NCBI GenBank assembly: GCA_903889895.1
Contig: CAISYZ010000225.1
Coordinates: forward strand, 1 to 34,920
Length of the DNA: 34,920 nt
Direction of reading: 5' to 3'
Source: an uncultured Verrucomicrobia subdivision 3 bacterium
GTDB lineage: Bacteria > Verrucomicrobiota > Verrucomicrobiia > Limisphaerales > UBA11358
Shown here: piece by piece, positions 19,190-26,388 of the stretch
Layout: each line of letters opens with the position of its first letter
How positions within the stretch are numbered: position 1 is the first letter of the stretch
Notes under the pieces: model-generated
Databases searched by the model: none
What the model saw: only the letters and a program-made list of their open reading frames with translations
Told to the model about the DNA's origin: nothing
Program-made: the position numbers and the translations under genes

Positions 19190-19887
19190 AAACACTCCTT
19201 GAACTCCAAAAAGAATTCGGCGCGCGCGCCGTCACGTTGAACAGCGGCGCGGCGGGCATTCGTGCGGGTCTGCACTTCTCCGTGAAAGATGTCGCGGGCG
19301 ACGCGCCGGTGCTGGATTTCATCGGCAGCGACAACACGGTGGACCGCTACAACGAGGTGATTGACCAGAAGGCGTGGGGCGACATGAAGAATTTCCGCGC
19401 CAACCCCGTGATTCCCGACTGCCACGATTATTCGAGTATCGGCAAAATTCTCGGCAAGGCTGTCAGCGTGGATGTGGTGGACGGCAAACTCGTCAACCGC
19501 GTGGAGTTCTGCCTGGACAATCCGATGGGCGCGCTCGCTTACAAAATGGCCAAGGGCGGCTTCCTGAATTCACAGAGCGTCGGCTTCATCCCTGAAGAAT
19601 GGCAGTCCGGCAAGAATGCCAGCGAACCCGACCGCACCTATACGAAGTGCGAACTATTGGAAATCAGCATGGTCGTTGTCCCGGCCAATCCCGGTGCGAC
19701 GGTCGGCCTTGCCTTGAAATCCGGCGCGATTGAACGCGCCGATTTGAAGGCCGTGGCGGATTACCTCAAACAATTTTCCGGTGAAGAAACAGACCCCGCT
19801 GCCAAAGGTGGCACGTCCGGCGCGGGAGTCCATGACGTGCGGTTGCTGGAATTGGCGCGGTCGCTCCGTCGAGCGCTCGCAAAGTAA
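19186..19887 (+). CDS. Prohead maturation protease (HK97/S78 type)
   Basis: 233 aa, start MKTLLELQKEFGARAV in an ATGA overlap with the portal gene. A herpesvirus-like serine protease fold is suggested by catalytic His80 (NPVIPDCHDYSSIGK) and Ser131 (or Ser129; GGFLNSQSVGFIPEEW), followed by the conserved ELLEISMVVVPANPGA strand. It should cleave the capsid delta domain and the scaffold during head maturation. Position between portal and major capsid is the standard HK97 order. The C-terminal part (about 185-233) is a helical tail with a linker, typical of this family. Confidence 0.85.
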   Translation: MKTLLELQKEFGARAVTLNSGAAGIRAGLHFSVKDVAGDAPVLDFIGSDNTVDRYNEVIDQKAWGDMKNFRANPVIPDCHDYSSIGKILGKAVSVDVVDGKLVNRVEFCLDNPMGALAYKMAKGGFLNSQSVGFIPEEWQSGKNASEPDRTYTKCELLEISMVVVPANPGATVGLALKSGAIERADLKAVADYLKQFSGEETDPAAKGGTSGAGVHDVRLLELARSLRRALAK

Positions 19888-19914
19888 ATCGAAACCAAAA
19901 TCGTAAATAAAATT

Positions 19915-21183
19915 ATGACCACTGAAGCACAAGATAAAGAATTCCAGGAAATTATTGCCAAGGCTGGCAAGTTCGTGGATGAAAACGCTGGCGTTCTTTC
20001 GGAAATCAAGAGCGTCGAAGGCGGCTTCGCCGCCATCAAGGCATTGCCGGAATTGTTCAAGACCGAGCAGAAGCGCGCCGACGAGCTGCACACGGAAATC
20101 AAGAAGCTCTCCAAGCGTCTGGCCGAGGGCACGGATGGCAACCGCGTGAAATGGATCAACGGCATCGGCCATGTTACGGACGACTGCGCGAAATTCATCG
20201 GCAGCATGGCCGTCATCCGCGCCGCGCAGGCGAACAAGCTCAAGGGTGCTTCCGCCGAAGACCTGGTCACGCGCGCCGCCGGGATGCTGGGCATCGAATC
20301 CAAGGCCGCGATTGCCGCGACCGACATTCCGCTGCCGGTGCAATACGCCGCGCAGATCGTCGAACTGGTGTATCAATACGGACAGGCCCGCAAATTCTGC
20401 ACCGTCTATCCGCTCGGCACGGCCACGGTCAAACTGCCCCGTTTGAAAACCGGTGAGCCGGCGTTCGGCTTCATCGCGGTCAGCGGCGCGGTCGGTGAAA
20501 AGGTTCCGCAGATGGAATTCATCACCTTCACGCCGGGCAAATGTGGCGGCATCGTGCGCATTCCGTCGGAAATTGACGCGGACAGCATCATCGCGGTCGG
20601 CCAGTTCGTGGCCCGCTATATTGCGCGCGAAATGGCGAAGCTGGAAGACCTCTGCCTGTTCGCGGGCGATGGCACCAGCACCTACAACAGCATCACGGGC
20701 GTCGGGCTGGCCTCGACGAACGACAGCAGCGTGCTGCAGCTCGCGTCCACCAAGACGCATCCCTCGGACATCACGCTGGCGAACTTGCGCAATCTGCGCG
20801 CCAACGTCACCGGCGCGGTGTTGAAGACGGCGCAATACTATCTCCATCCTTCGATGGAGCAGTTGCTCGTCAGTTTCAATACGTCCGCCACGGTCACGCC
20901 GTATATCCGTTCCGCGGACGGCACGGCCACGCTGGACGGGTTCCCGATCAACTGGGTCAACGTCATGCCGGTCTATACCAGCAGCGCCACCGTGAGCGCC
21001 TACCAGGTGTTCTTCGGTGATTTGAGCTGGTGGTATTTCGGCGAGCGCATGGCCATGAGCGTCGAGACCAGCCGCGACGTGTATTTCGCCACCGACGAAA
21101 TCGGCATCCGCGCGCTCGAACGCATTGACATCCACCAGATGGGCCAGTTGTCCAGCGCCGCGCTGCAACTCGCCGCCAGTTAA
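19915..21183 (+). CDS. Major capsid protein, HK97 fold
   Basis: 422 aa. The N-terminal ~75 residues are coiled coil (TEAQDKEFQEIIAKAGKFVDENAG...EQKRADELHTEIKKLSKRLAEG), a delta domain expected to be removed by the prohead protease. The remainder follows the Phage_capsid pattern, with the segment LPRLKTGEPAFGFIAVSGAVGEKVPQMEFITFTPGKCGGIVRIPSEIDADS (E-loop/P-domain) and the C-terminal AMSVETSRDVYFATDEIGIRALERIDIHQMG. Forms hexamers and pentamers of the icosahedral head. It has an SD-less A-rich leader (AAATCGTAAATAAAATT). High expression expected. Confidence 0.9.
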   Translation: MTTEAQDKEFQEIIAKAGKFVDENAGVLSEIKSVEGGFAAIKALPELFKTEQKRADELHTEIKKLSKRLAEGTDGNRVKWINGIGHVTDDCAKFIGSMAVIRAAQANKLKGASAEDLVTRAAGMLGIESKAAIAATDIPLPVQYAAQIVELVYQYGQARKFCTVYPLGTATVKLPRLKTGEPAFGFIAVSGAVGEKVPQMEFITFTPGKCGGIVRIPSEIDADSIIAVGQFVARYIAREMAKLEDLCLFAGDGTSTYNSITGVGLASTNDSSVLQLASTKTHPSDITLANLRNLRANVTGAVLKTAQYYLHPSMEQLLVSFNTSATVTPYIRSADGTATLDGFPINWVNVMPVYTSSATVSAYQVFFGDLSWWYFGERMAMSVETSRDVYFATDEIGIRALERIDIHQMGQLSSAALQLAAS

Positions 21184-21200
21184 TCCCTGATTAACCAGCC

Positions 21201-21365
21201 ATGATAAATCAACCGCCCCGGGACCGCATGATCAAGCCGCGTGAACTTACCACGCGACCGGCTCCGCGACCCGTGGCGGTTACTTTCCGCGTGGCGGCTG
21301 AAGTTAAGCCGGGCCGGTCGGTAGATCGGCTTACTAATCCGGACAAAGGCCGTCACTCGGTTTAA
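21201..21365 (+). CDS. Small basic protein after the capsid gene (54 aa)
   Basis: MINQPPRDRMIKPRELTTRPAPRPVAVTFRVAAEVKPGRSVDRLTNPDKGRHSV. Arg- and Pro-rich with a single predicted strand (VAVTFRVA). It lies 17 bases after the capsid stop and 5 before the next gene start. Siphophages often have a tiny gene here (head decoration or connector-associated). Nothing in the sequence identifies its role. Confidence 0.5.
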   Translation: MINQPPRDRMIKPRELTTRPAPRPVAVTFRVAAEVKPGRSVDRLTNPDKGRHSV

Positions 21366-21370
21366 TTTTT

Positions 21371-22006
21371 ATGAACACCGGCTTTTCCAATCTCGACACG
21401 CTGAAGAAACATCTGCTCGCCAACAGCGAGAAGAACAGTGTGCGCTTTGATGCCGTCATCACGGCGCTGGGCCTCGGTGTGGCCGGCCAGTTCGCCAATC
21501 TCACGTCGCGGAAATTTGCGCGGCTGGAGAACGCCACGGAAATCTTTCCCGCCGACCGCTGCGAGTTTGTATTGTCACGCGTGCCGCTGGAGTCTGTTAG
21601 CCAGGCGGAAATAAAAAACACCGAGGCGGAAGGCTGGGTGGTGCAGACCGATCCGAATTTCATCCGGGCGATCAATCTCGCCGATGGCATCATCAACACC
21701 GGCCCCGGCGACGCCGGCCCTTATTACGCGCAAGTGCGCTTCACTTTCACCGGCGGCTTCTTTTGGGAAACGCTGGAACCGGACGATGCGAATTTTCCCA
21801 GCACGGTTCCTGATGGCGCGGCGCTTGTCCCGGATGACCTGTTCAAAATCTGGCTGCTGCAATGCCGGCATATCTGGGGACTGATGGACAAGCTCGGCGT
21901 TGACCTTTTGAAAGACGGCGCGGAAAAGAGTCTGCGCTTTCCGCAGGACTACGCGCCGACCGTGAATGAAAGCCTCGGCCAGTTTATCCGCTACAAATTG
22001 ATATGA
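21371..22006 (+). CDS. Probable head-tail connector/adaptor protein (211 aa)
   Basis: N-terminal helical part with the gp6/gp15-type look (LDTLKKHLLANSEKNSVRFDAVITALGLGVAGQFANLTSRKFAR, 8-51), then beta strands (CEFVLSRVPLESVSQAEIK...VVQTDPNFIR...YYAQVRFTFTGGFFWET) and a C-terminal helix. It sits directly after the capsid genes, where head completion proteins are found. It overlaps the following gene by four bases (ATGA). The function is assigned by position and general fold pattern only. Confidence 0.55.
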   Translation: MNTGFSNLDTLKKHLLANSEKNSVRFDAVITALGLGVAGQFANLTSRKFARLENATEIFPADRCEFVLSRVPLESVSQAEIKNTEAEGWVVQTDPNFIRAINLADGIINTGPGDAGPYYAQVRFTFTGGFFWETLEPDDANFPSTVPDGAALVPDDLFKIWLLQCRHIWGLMDKLGVDLLKDGAEKSLRFPQDYAPTVNESLGQFIRYKLI

Positions 22007-22509
22007 ACGCCCAAGTCCATATTCAGCTCACGCCGGAAGCGCAGAAAATCGCCGCCGATTTCCAGACGCTGCCCGACCGCGCGCTCGTCGCGATCCAGAA
22101 GGCCATGTTCAAAGAGAACCAACTGACGGTCGCCCACATCCAGCGCGACTATTTGAGTTTCCCGCGTGGCGGTGCGACCACGCCGCTGGGCCTGCGCAAG
22201 ATGTCCACGCCCGGTTATCAATCCACCTTGTGGTCACCGGAGCCGGTGATCAGCGGTAACACGATTGTTTCCAATATCGGCTCACCGATGAAATCGAAAG
22301 GCGTCAGTTATCCGGCGGTGCATGAGTTCGGCGCGGATTTTCCGTCGCGTCCGACGCGCAGCCAAAATAAAAGCTACGCCAAAAAACATCCGACCACGAA
22401 AGCCTGGTCGCTGCCGGCCCGCGCGCCGGTGCAGAAGGGCATCGCCGACCGGAAGGATAATTACAAGCTGACCATTTCCGCCGCGCTGATCGCGGCCCTG
22501 AAAAACTGA
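22003..22509 (+). CDS. Probable head-tail joining/virion morphogenesis protein (168 aa)
   Basis: MNAQVHIQLTPEAQKIAADFQTLPDRALVAIQKAMFKENQLTVAHIQRDYLSFPRGG..., then a PAVHEFGADFPSRPTRSQNKSYAKKHPTTKAWSLPARAPVQKGI segment. The pattern resembles HK97 gp10/Mu gpG-like tail-completion proteins: an N-terminal helix, a central strand with a VHEFG motif, and the ending 'RPxLxxxI...'. Located between the connector and tail terminator candidates, as in other siphophages. Its stop codon overlaps the next start by one base. Confidence 0.55.
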   Translation: MNAQVHIQLTPEAQKIAADFQTLPDRALVAIQKAMFKENQLTVAHIQRDYLSFPRGGATTPLGLRKMSTPGYQSTLWSPEPVISGNTIVSNIGSPMKSKGVSYPAVHEFGADFPSRPTRSQNKSYAKKHPTTKAWSLPARAPVQKGIADRKDNYKLTISAALIAALKN

Positions 22510-23252
22510 TGAACACTGAAGACATTCTGGATCGGTTGCCTTACGAGCTGGCGGCGCGGCTGGTGAGCGATCCGTTCTTTGACGACATCCCGGTGGTCGT
22601 TGCGGTTAAGGGCAACGTCGCGCAGGAGTATTCCCGGCTGCGCGCGGTCATCGAGGAGACGAGCGGCCATCGCGGCGTGGCGGTCATCGTCCAGCAGATC
22701 GTCGCGGATGATATCTACGAAGGTTTGCCTGGCGGCCCGATGAAATTGTTTCCCGCGTTTCAGATTCTGGAAAACGTCGAGCTGAACAATGACGATGCCG
22801 GCACCAAGAAGTCCTGCCGCAAGGTCGCCCGGCACATCATCAAGAACATGAAGCTCGCCGGTTTCCGTGGTTTGGTGCAGGGCATGAAATGCGCGCAGCC
22901 GGCAATTCACCCGGCCGACATCAAAGACCTGGCGGATGAAGTGGTTGCCGAGCAGGTCAACTTTGAATGTCAGGAGTTTTCCGACGAACAAATTCTTTAT
23001 TGCCTGCCGCCGGTGATCACGGTCATCTCCGATACGCAGGTGACGCTGGCCACGGCCACGCCCAGCGCGGCCATCTGGTTCACGACGGACGATTCCTTTC
23101 CTTTTCCCGGCAAGGCGGCGGACGGCTACGAAGGTAGCACGTCGCAGCTTTACACCGGTCCGATCACGGTTGACCCGGCCAGCTTTGTTATCCGCGCCTG
23201 CGCGTCGCAGGCCGGCTACATAGATTCCAGCATCGAACGATTCCACAACTAA
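22509..23252 (+). CDS. Tail terminator-like protein with a C-terminal CHB_HEX_C/Fn3-associated domain (247 aa)
   Basis: Residues 1-160 (DILDRLPYELAARLVSDPFFDDIPVVVAVKGNVAQEYSRLRAVIEETSGHRGVAVIVQQIVADD...FPAFQILENVEL) resemble tail-terminator/gpU-like proteins found at this position in siphophages. Residues about 165-243 (PPVITVISDTQVTLATATPSAAIWFTTDDSFPF...YTGPITVDPASFVIRACASQAGYIDSS) follow the CHB_HEX_C/Fn3-assoc pattern, a small carbohydrate-enzyme-associated beta domain common in Verrucomicrobiota and Planctomycetes. A tail terminator carrying such a domain would display it at the head-tail neck. The domain assignment is by pattern. Confidence 0.55.
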   Translation: MNTEDILDRLPYELAARLVSDPFFDDIPVVVAVKGNVAQEYSRLRAVIEETSGHRGVAVIVQQIVADDIYEGLPGGPMKLFPAFQILENVELNNDDAGTKKSCRKVARHIIKNMKLAGFRGLVQGMKCAQPAIHPADIKDLADEVVAEQVNFECQEFSDEQILYCLPPVITVISDTQVTLATATPSAAIWFTTDDSFPFPGKAADGYEGSTSQLYTGPITVDPASFVIRACASQAGYIDSSIERFHN

Positions 23253-23273
23253 ACCACCAACTAAAAATAAATT

Positions 23274-24257
23274 ATGAGCGCAATCATCGTCACACCATCC
23301 GTCATCCAGGGGCCGGCGTATATCCTGCACGGCGGCGTTGTTCAATACGTCGAGTCCGACATCCAAGTCGAGGAAATGCTGGAGAGCTGGACGCCGAAGA
23401 CCACTTTCGGCGACGCCGGCCAGCGCCACAAGTCGCGCTATTTCAAACTGAATTACAAGCCGGTGGGAATGCTCACGTCCGGCCTGCTCAATTATTTCTA
23501 CGAGGCGCACCTCGCGCCGCAAACCTATGTCGGCGTGAGCATAATCCCGGTGAGCAACTACGCGGTGACGATCTGCTCGCTCACGGAAAACAAAACCTAC
23601 GGCTATGTGCGCGGCGGACTGGCGGCGGTGCCGGATTTATTTTGCGGCCCGAGCGGCACGCTGTTTGGCTCGGCGTCCATCTGGTGCATCGGCGCGGCCT
23701 CGGTCGTGCCGACCAATGCGAACTTCCTCAAGGCGGCGATTGGCACGATCACGGCGGACACCAGCTTCGACGCGAGCAAGATCAAGACGGACATTTACCA
23801 GGGCGTCCTCGGCGCGCTCTCGGCACCGCTCAATTCGCTCGGTGCCATGAATGGCTTCCTGTTCAAGTTCGGTTTCAAGCCCAAGACGATTCCCGCCGCT
23901 GATACCGGCATCGCGGATGTCATCCTGGATTCGGACGGCTTCAATCTCGCGGTGCAGTTCGCGCCGTCCAACCTCACGGAAGGGCAGATGGACACATGGC
24001 TGAATTATCAAGGCACCAATGCCGTGCTGCCCGGCCAGGCTTACGGCGCTTCCGCCACCGGCGCGGGCGACCTCGTGTTGACCGGCGTCAACTTTGGCTG
24101 GGTGTTCACCGCCAAGTCGGTTGGGCCGCGCTCGCTCAAGCGCATCTACAAGATCGGCGAGCATCGTTATCCCAACGGCGCGCTGGAACTCGTCAACAAT
24201 CTTACCAATACCGCCGGTGTGCCGAACCCGTTGTTCAACTTCACCGCCGGGACGTGA
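23274..24257 (+). CDS. Tail structural protein, candidate major tail protein (327 aa)
   Basis: Start at 23274 after an SD-less leader (CCACCAACTAAAAATAAATT). Gly/Ser/Thr/Asn-rich beta protein without Cys clusters; the middle is rich in small residues (GLAAVPDLFCGPSGTLFGSASIWCIGAASVVPTNANF) and it ends PNPLFNFTAGT. It directly follows the tail-terminator candidate and precedes the tape-measure group, where major tail (tube) genes lie. Length is larger than usual for a tube protein (often 130-250 aa), so it might contain an extra surface domain. Identity not confirmed; see also the 133-aa protein at 24599. Confidence 0.5.
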   Translation: MSAIIVTPSVIQGPAYILHGGVVQYVESDIQVEEMLESWTPKTTFGDAGQRHKSRYFKLNYKPVGMLTSGLLNYFYEAHLAPQTYVGVSIIPVSNYAVTICSLTENKTYGYVRGGLAAVPDLFCGPSGTLFGSASIWCIGAASVVPTNANFLKAAIGTITADTSFDASKIKTDIYQGVLGALSAPLNSLGAMNGFLFKFGFKPKTIPAADTGIADVILDSDGFNLAVQFAPSNLTEGQMDTWLNYQGTNAVLPGQAYGASATGAGDLVLTGVNFGWVFTAKSVGPRSLKRIYKIGEHRYPNGALELVNNLTNTAGVPNPLFNFTAGT

Positions 24258-24312
24258 GCCACGTCGGGCAATTATTTCCGCAACATCAACCATCAACACC
24301 AATAAAAAAAAT

Positions 24313-24570
24313 ATGATACCGAACACACCAGCTCCTATCTGTGACGCCTGCAAGCAGCCGATTGACGCTGCCAAGGGCCTGATCTCGCTCATCCCCTTGC
24401 GCGGCGGCCTGACGCTCGTCGTGGACAACGGCAAGGGCAATGCCGGCAAGGTCATTGACCAACGTGTGGACTTCTGCGACGCGACCTGCGTGCAGGATTA
24501 CCTGAAACAGTTCAGTGAAAAAATCGTAGTGCCGCCCGCGCCCGCTGCCGCCGCCAAGCCGGCGGCTTAA
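24313..24570 (+). CDS. Small zinc-ribbon protein in the tail region (85 aa)
   Basis: MIPNTPAPICDACKQPIDAAKGLISL...VDFCDATCVQDYLKQFSEKIVVPPAPAAAAKPAA. Two cysteine pairs, C10-x2-C13 and C55-x3-C59, are spaced as in a small zinc ribbon/LIM-like fold; an Ala/Pro tail follows. Start at 24313, preceded by an SD-less leader (CAACACCAATAAAAAAAAT). Zinc-binding small proteins occur beside tail genes in some phages; function unknown. The frame continues upstream, but no better start is visible. Confidence 0.5.
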   Translation: MIPNTPAPICDACKQPIDAAKGLISLIPLRGGLTLVVDNGKGNAGKVIDQRVDFCDATCVQDYLKQFSEKIVVPPAPAAAAKPAA

Positions 24571-24598
24571 ACTGGCGATTGGCAATTGAAGATTGGCG

Positions 24599-25000
24599 AT
24601 GTCAAACAAAGGCACATGGAAGATCAGCATCGGTGGATCGGCGTTCGCCGATTATACCGACATCCTCAATCCTGAAGACATCGGCGGCGGCCCGAACATC
24701 ATGGAAGTGCAAGGTTACGGAGCCGCCGCTCCGACCTTCATCAACCTCGGCAACCTGAAAATCGCGCGCAATTTCACCATGACGCGCGAGCATACCTCGG
24801 ACACCGCCGCGCACGCTTGGTATCAGTCGGCCATCGCCACCTGGGCCGGCGTCGCGACCGTGGTGCTCACGCATCTGGATTATTCCGGCAATGAAACCGC
24901 GTTCACCATCACCAACTGCAAAGTCGAACTAAAGGTCGCGGTGCCGCTTGGCCCGACGACTATCACCAAGCTGACCTTCACCGGCGGCGCTGCCTCTTGA
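24599..25000 (+). CDS. Small beta-rich tail protein (133 aa), candidate tail tube
   Basis: MSNKGTWKISIGGSAFADYTDILNPEDIGGGPNIMEVQGYGAAAPTFINLGNLKIARNFTMTREHTSDTAAHAWYQSAIATWAGVATVVLTHLDYSGNETAFTITNCKVELKVAVPLGPTTITKLTFTGGAAS (residue runs split here by domain: strand-helix-strand pattern). The final 'TITKLTFTGG' strand and the repeated strands are typical of tail tube proteins of the siphovirus/HK97 kind, and the size (133 aa) fits. It precedes the tape-measure genes by one gene. ATG at 24599 is preferred to the in-frame TTG upstream. Confidence 0.5.
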   Translation: MSNKGTWKISIGGSAFADYTDILNPEDIGGGPNIMEVQGYGAAAPTFINLGNLKIARNFTMTREHTSDTAAHAWYQSAIATWAGVATVVLTHLDYSGNETAFTITNCKVELKVAVPLGPTTITKLTFTGGAAS

Positions 25001-25002
25001 TT

Positions 25003-25977
25003 ATGAAAAAGCTATTTCTCAAATCCATTTCCAGGTCGGTTTACGTCGGGCTGTTCGCTGGCCTCGCCATCACTGGCTCATTTGTCCTGGCACTGATCAC
25101 TCGTTGCGTGATCCGCGCCTGGCATCTTGGCTGGCTGCTGCTCGCCCTGCTGCTCGCGGTCAATGTCAGCGCGACGCCGGTTTATTTTCCGCTGCTCGGC
25201 ATCACCGGCTCGGCGAACAACCGCGACATCACCGTCATTCCTGATTCATCCCAGGTGCCGCTGATCTACGGCACCAACATCGTCGTCTTGCAGACGGTGA
25301 CACTTCATCCGACTGGCGGATCGGCCACGAACAATCTTTTGCCCTGGGGTTACACAATCCGCGTGGATGGCTGGCCGCCCGCCGCGCACATCAACGTGCC
25401 GAACTCGACGAACCTGATCAATGTCACCTCGCTCATCACCAATGCCGTCGCGGTGGGTTATCCGGTCAGCTTTGGTTTCAACCCGACCGGCTTTACCGGC
25501 GCCGTGACGAACCCGTGGACTGCGATAGCCTTGACCACAAATTTTAACGTCGTCACCAATAACGGCTGGACACTGACACTTTCCGCCCCAGCACCATTTT
25601 ATTTTCAGGCGATCTATTTTGAAAATTCTAACCTGACGGCCACGGCTGGAGGAAATGTTTTCGGCGGCAGCAATAGCCTTGTCACCCTCACTTTGACGAC
25701 AAATGAAGTTCGGGACGGATGGATGAATCTGATGTATCAGGCCGGCGCAACAGAGCTGAACATAGATGTTCCTTTTGTGGGGGTTGCTGGCGTCGGCAAT
25801 TATTCAACGCTTGTCGCCTATACAAATTACACCCAGGTCAACAACGCCATTTCCGGTGCGACATTTTTTTTAACTTGTGTGGCGTCCAATTCGGTGAGCT
25901 ACGCCACCAACCTGGTTACGCATTTCAATTTGACGACGTTCACCAACGGCGTTTGCCTGACCAATATTTTTCAATGA
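25003..25977 (+). CDS. Membrane-anchored or exported TN-rich beta protein (324 aa)
   Basis: Start MKKLFLKSISRSVYVGLF at 25003. Two hydrophobic segments (about 13-31 and 41-54) precede a stretch VNVSATPV resembling a signal-peptidase site, so the bulk is extracytoplasmic. The remainder is Asn/Thr/Gly-rich beta structure (TNLINVTSLITNAVAVGYPVSFGFNPTGFTGAVTNPWTAIALTTNFNVVTNNGWTLTL...), a composition common in exported Verrucomicrobiota proteins. Placed in the middle of the tail genes, it is unusual for a phage virion protein. It could be a moron, or a virion protein displayed at the cell surface. The stop overlaps the next gene (ATGA). Confidence 0.6.
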   Translation: MKKLFLKSISRSVYVGLFAGLAITGSFVLALITRCVIRAWHLGWLLLALLLAVNVSATPVYFPLLGITGSANNRDITVIPDSSQVPLIYGTNIVVLQTVTLHPTGGSATNNLLPWGYTIRVDGWPPAAHINVPNSTNLINVTSLITNAVAVGYPVSFGFNPTGFTGAVTNPWTAIALTTNFNVVTNNGWTLTLSAPAPFYFQAIYFENSNLTATAGGNVFGGSNSLVTLTLTTNEVRDGWMNLMYQAGATELNIDVPFVGVAGVGNYSTLVAYTNYTQVNNAISGATFFLTCVASNSVSYATNLVTHFNLTTFTNGVCLTNIFQ

Positions 25978-26129
25978 CGCCCAATGAATCTAATTACCAG
26001 GCCACCGCGCGCAACGCCAAGGAACTGGCGCGGCTCAAGTGGGAGAATTCTGTCCTGAAGGAAATTCAAGCCGGCGGCTGGCCACCGCCAACCAACTCGG
26101 CAATGCCGGTTCGCCGGAAACGCAAATAG
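25974..26129 (+). CDS. Small tail-region protein (51 aa)
   Basis: MTPNESNYQATARNAKELARLKWENSVLKEIQAGGWPPPTNSAMPVRRKRK. The ATGA overlap with the gene before it and zero-gap contact with the gene after it point to a translated gene. It has an acidic/basic helix and a Pro-rich, Arg/Lys-rich end. It occupies the place of the small tail assembly chaperone genes (G/GT) that precede the tape measure in siphophages; a frameshift site was not identified. Function inferred by position only. Confidence 0.5.
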   Translation: MTPNESNYQATARNAKELARLKWENSVLKEIQAGGWPPPTNSAMPVRRKRK

Positions 26130-26387
26130 ATGGAACTCGAATATAAAATCAAAACCTCGGCGGAGCTGGCCGGCGCGGAAGCGGCGGCGGATTCGCTGGA
26201 GCGTCAGATCGGCAAGGCCAAGGCGCTCAAGCAGGATTACTCCGAACTTGATGCGCAGTTGAAGACGATGCGCGGAAGCATTGATGAATACAAAGCTGCC
26301 ACGAAGTCCGAGACTGATGCCGCCGACGAGCTGAAGCGCGCGAACGATGTGAAGATCAGTCCGTTCAATTTCCTGCGGAAGAAATAA
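26130..26387 (+). CDS. Small charged helical protein before the tape measure (85 aa)
   Basis: MELEYKIKTSAELAGAEAAADSLERQIGKAKALKQDYSELDAQLKTMRGSIDEYKAATKSETDAADELKRANDVKISPFNFLRKK. Almost entirely coiled-coil helix, with Ala/Glu/Lys heptads. It directly follows the 51-aa gene and is separated by one base from the tape-measure gene. In style it resembles the N-terminus of the tape measure (EFKIHVISDADN... versus ELEYKIKTSAEL), so it could be a partner or a duplicated fragment of it. Unknown otherwise. Confidence 0.55.
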   Translation: MELEYKIKTSAELAGAEAAADSLERQIGKAKALKQDYSELDAQLKTMRGSIDEYKAATKSETDAADELKRANDVKISPFNFLRKK

Positions 26388-26388
26388 T

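Noticed and set aside
19654-21168. Long minus-strand open frame (504 aa) opposite the capsid and protease genes
   Set aside because: Antisense shadow in GC-rich DNA; the plus-strand capsid and protease have convincing family patterns.
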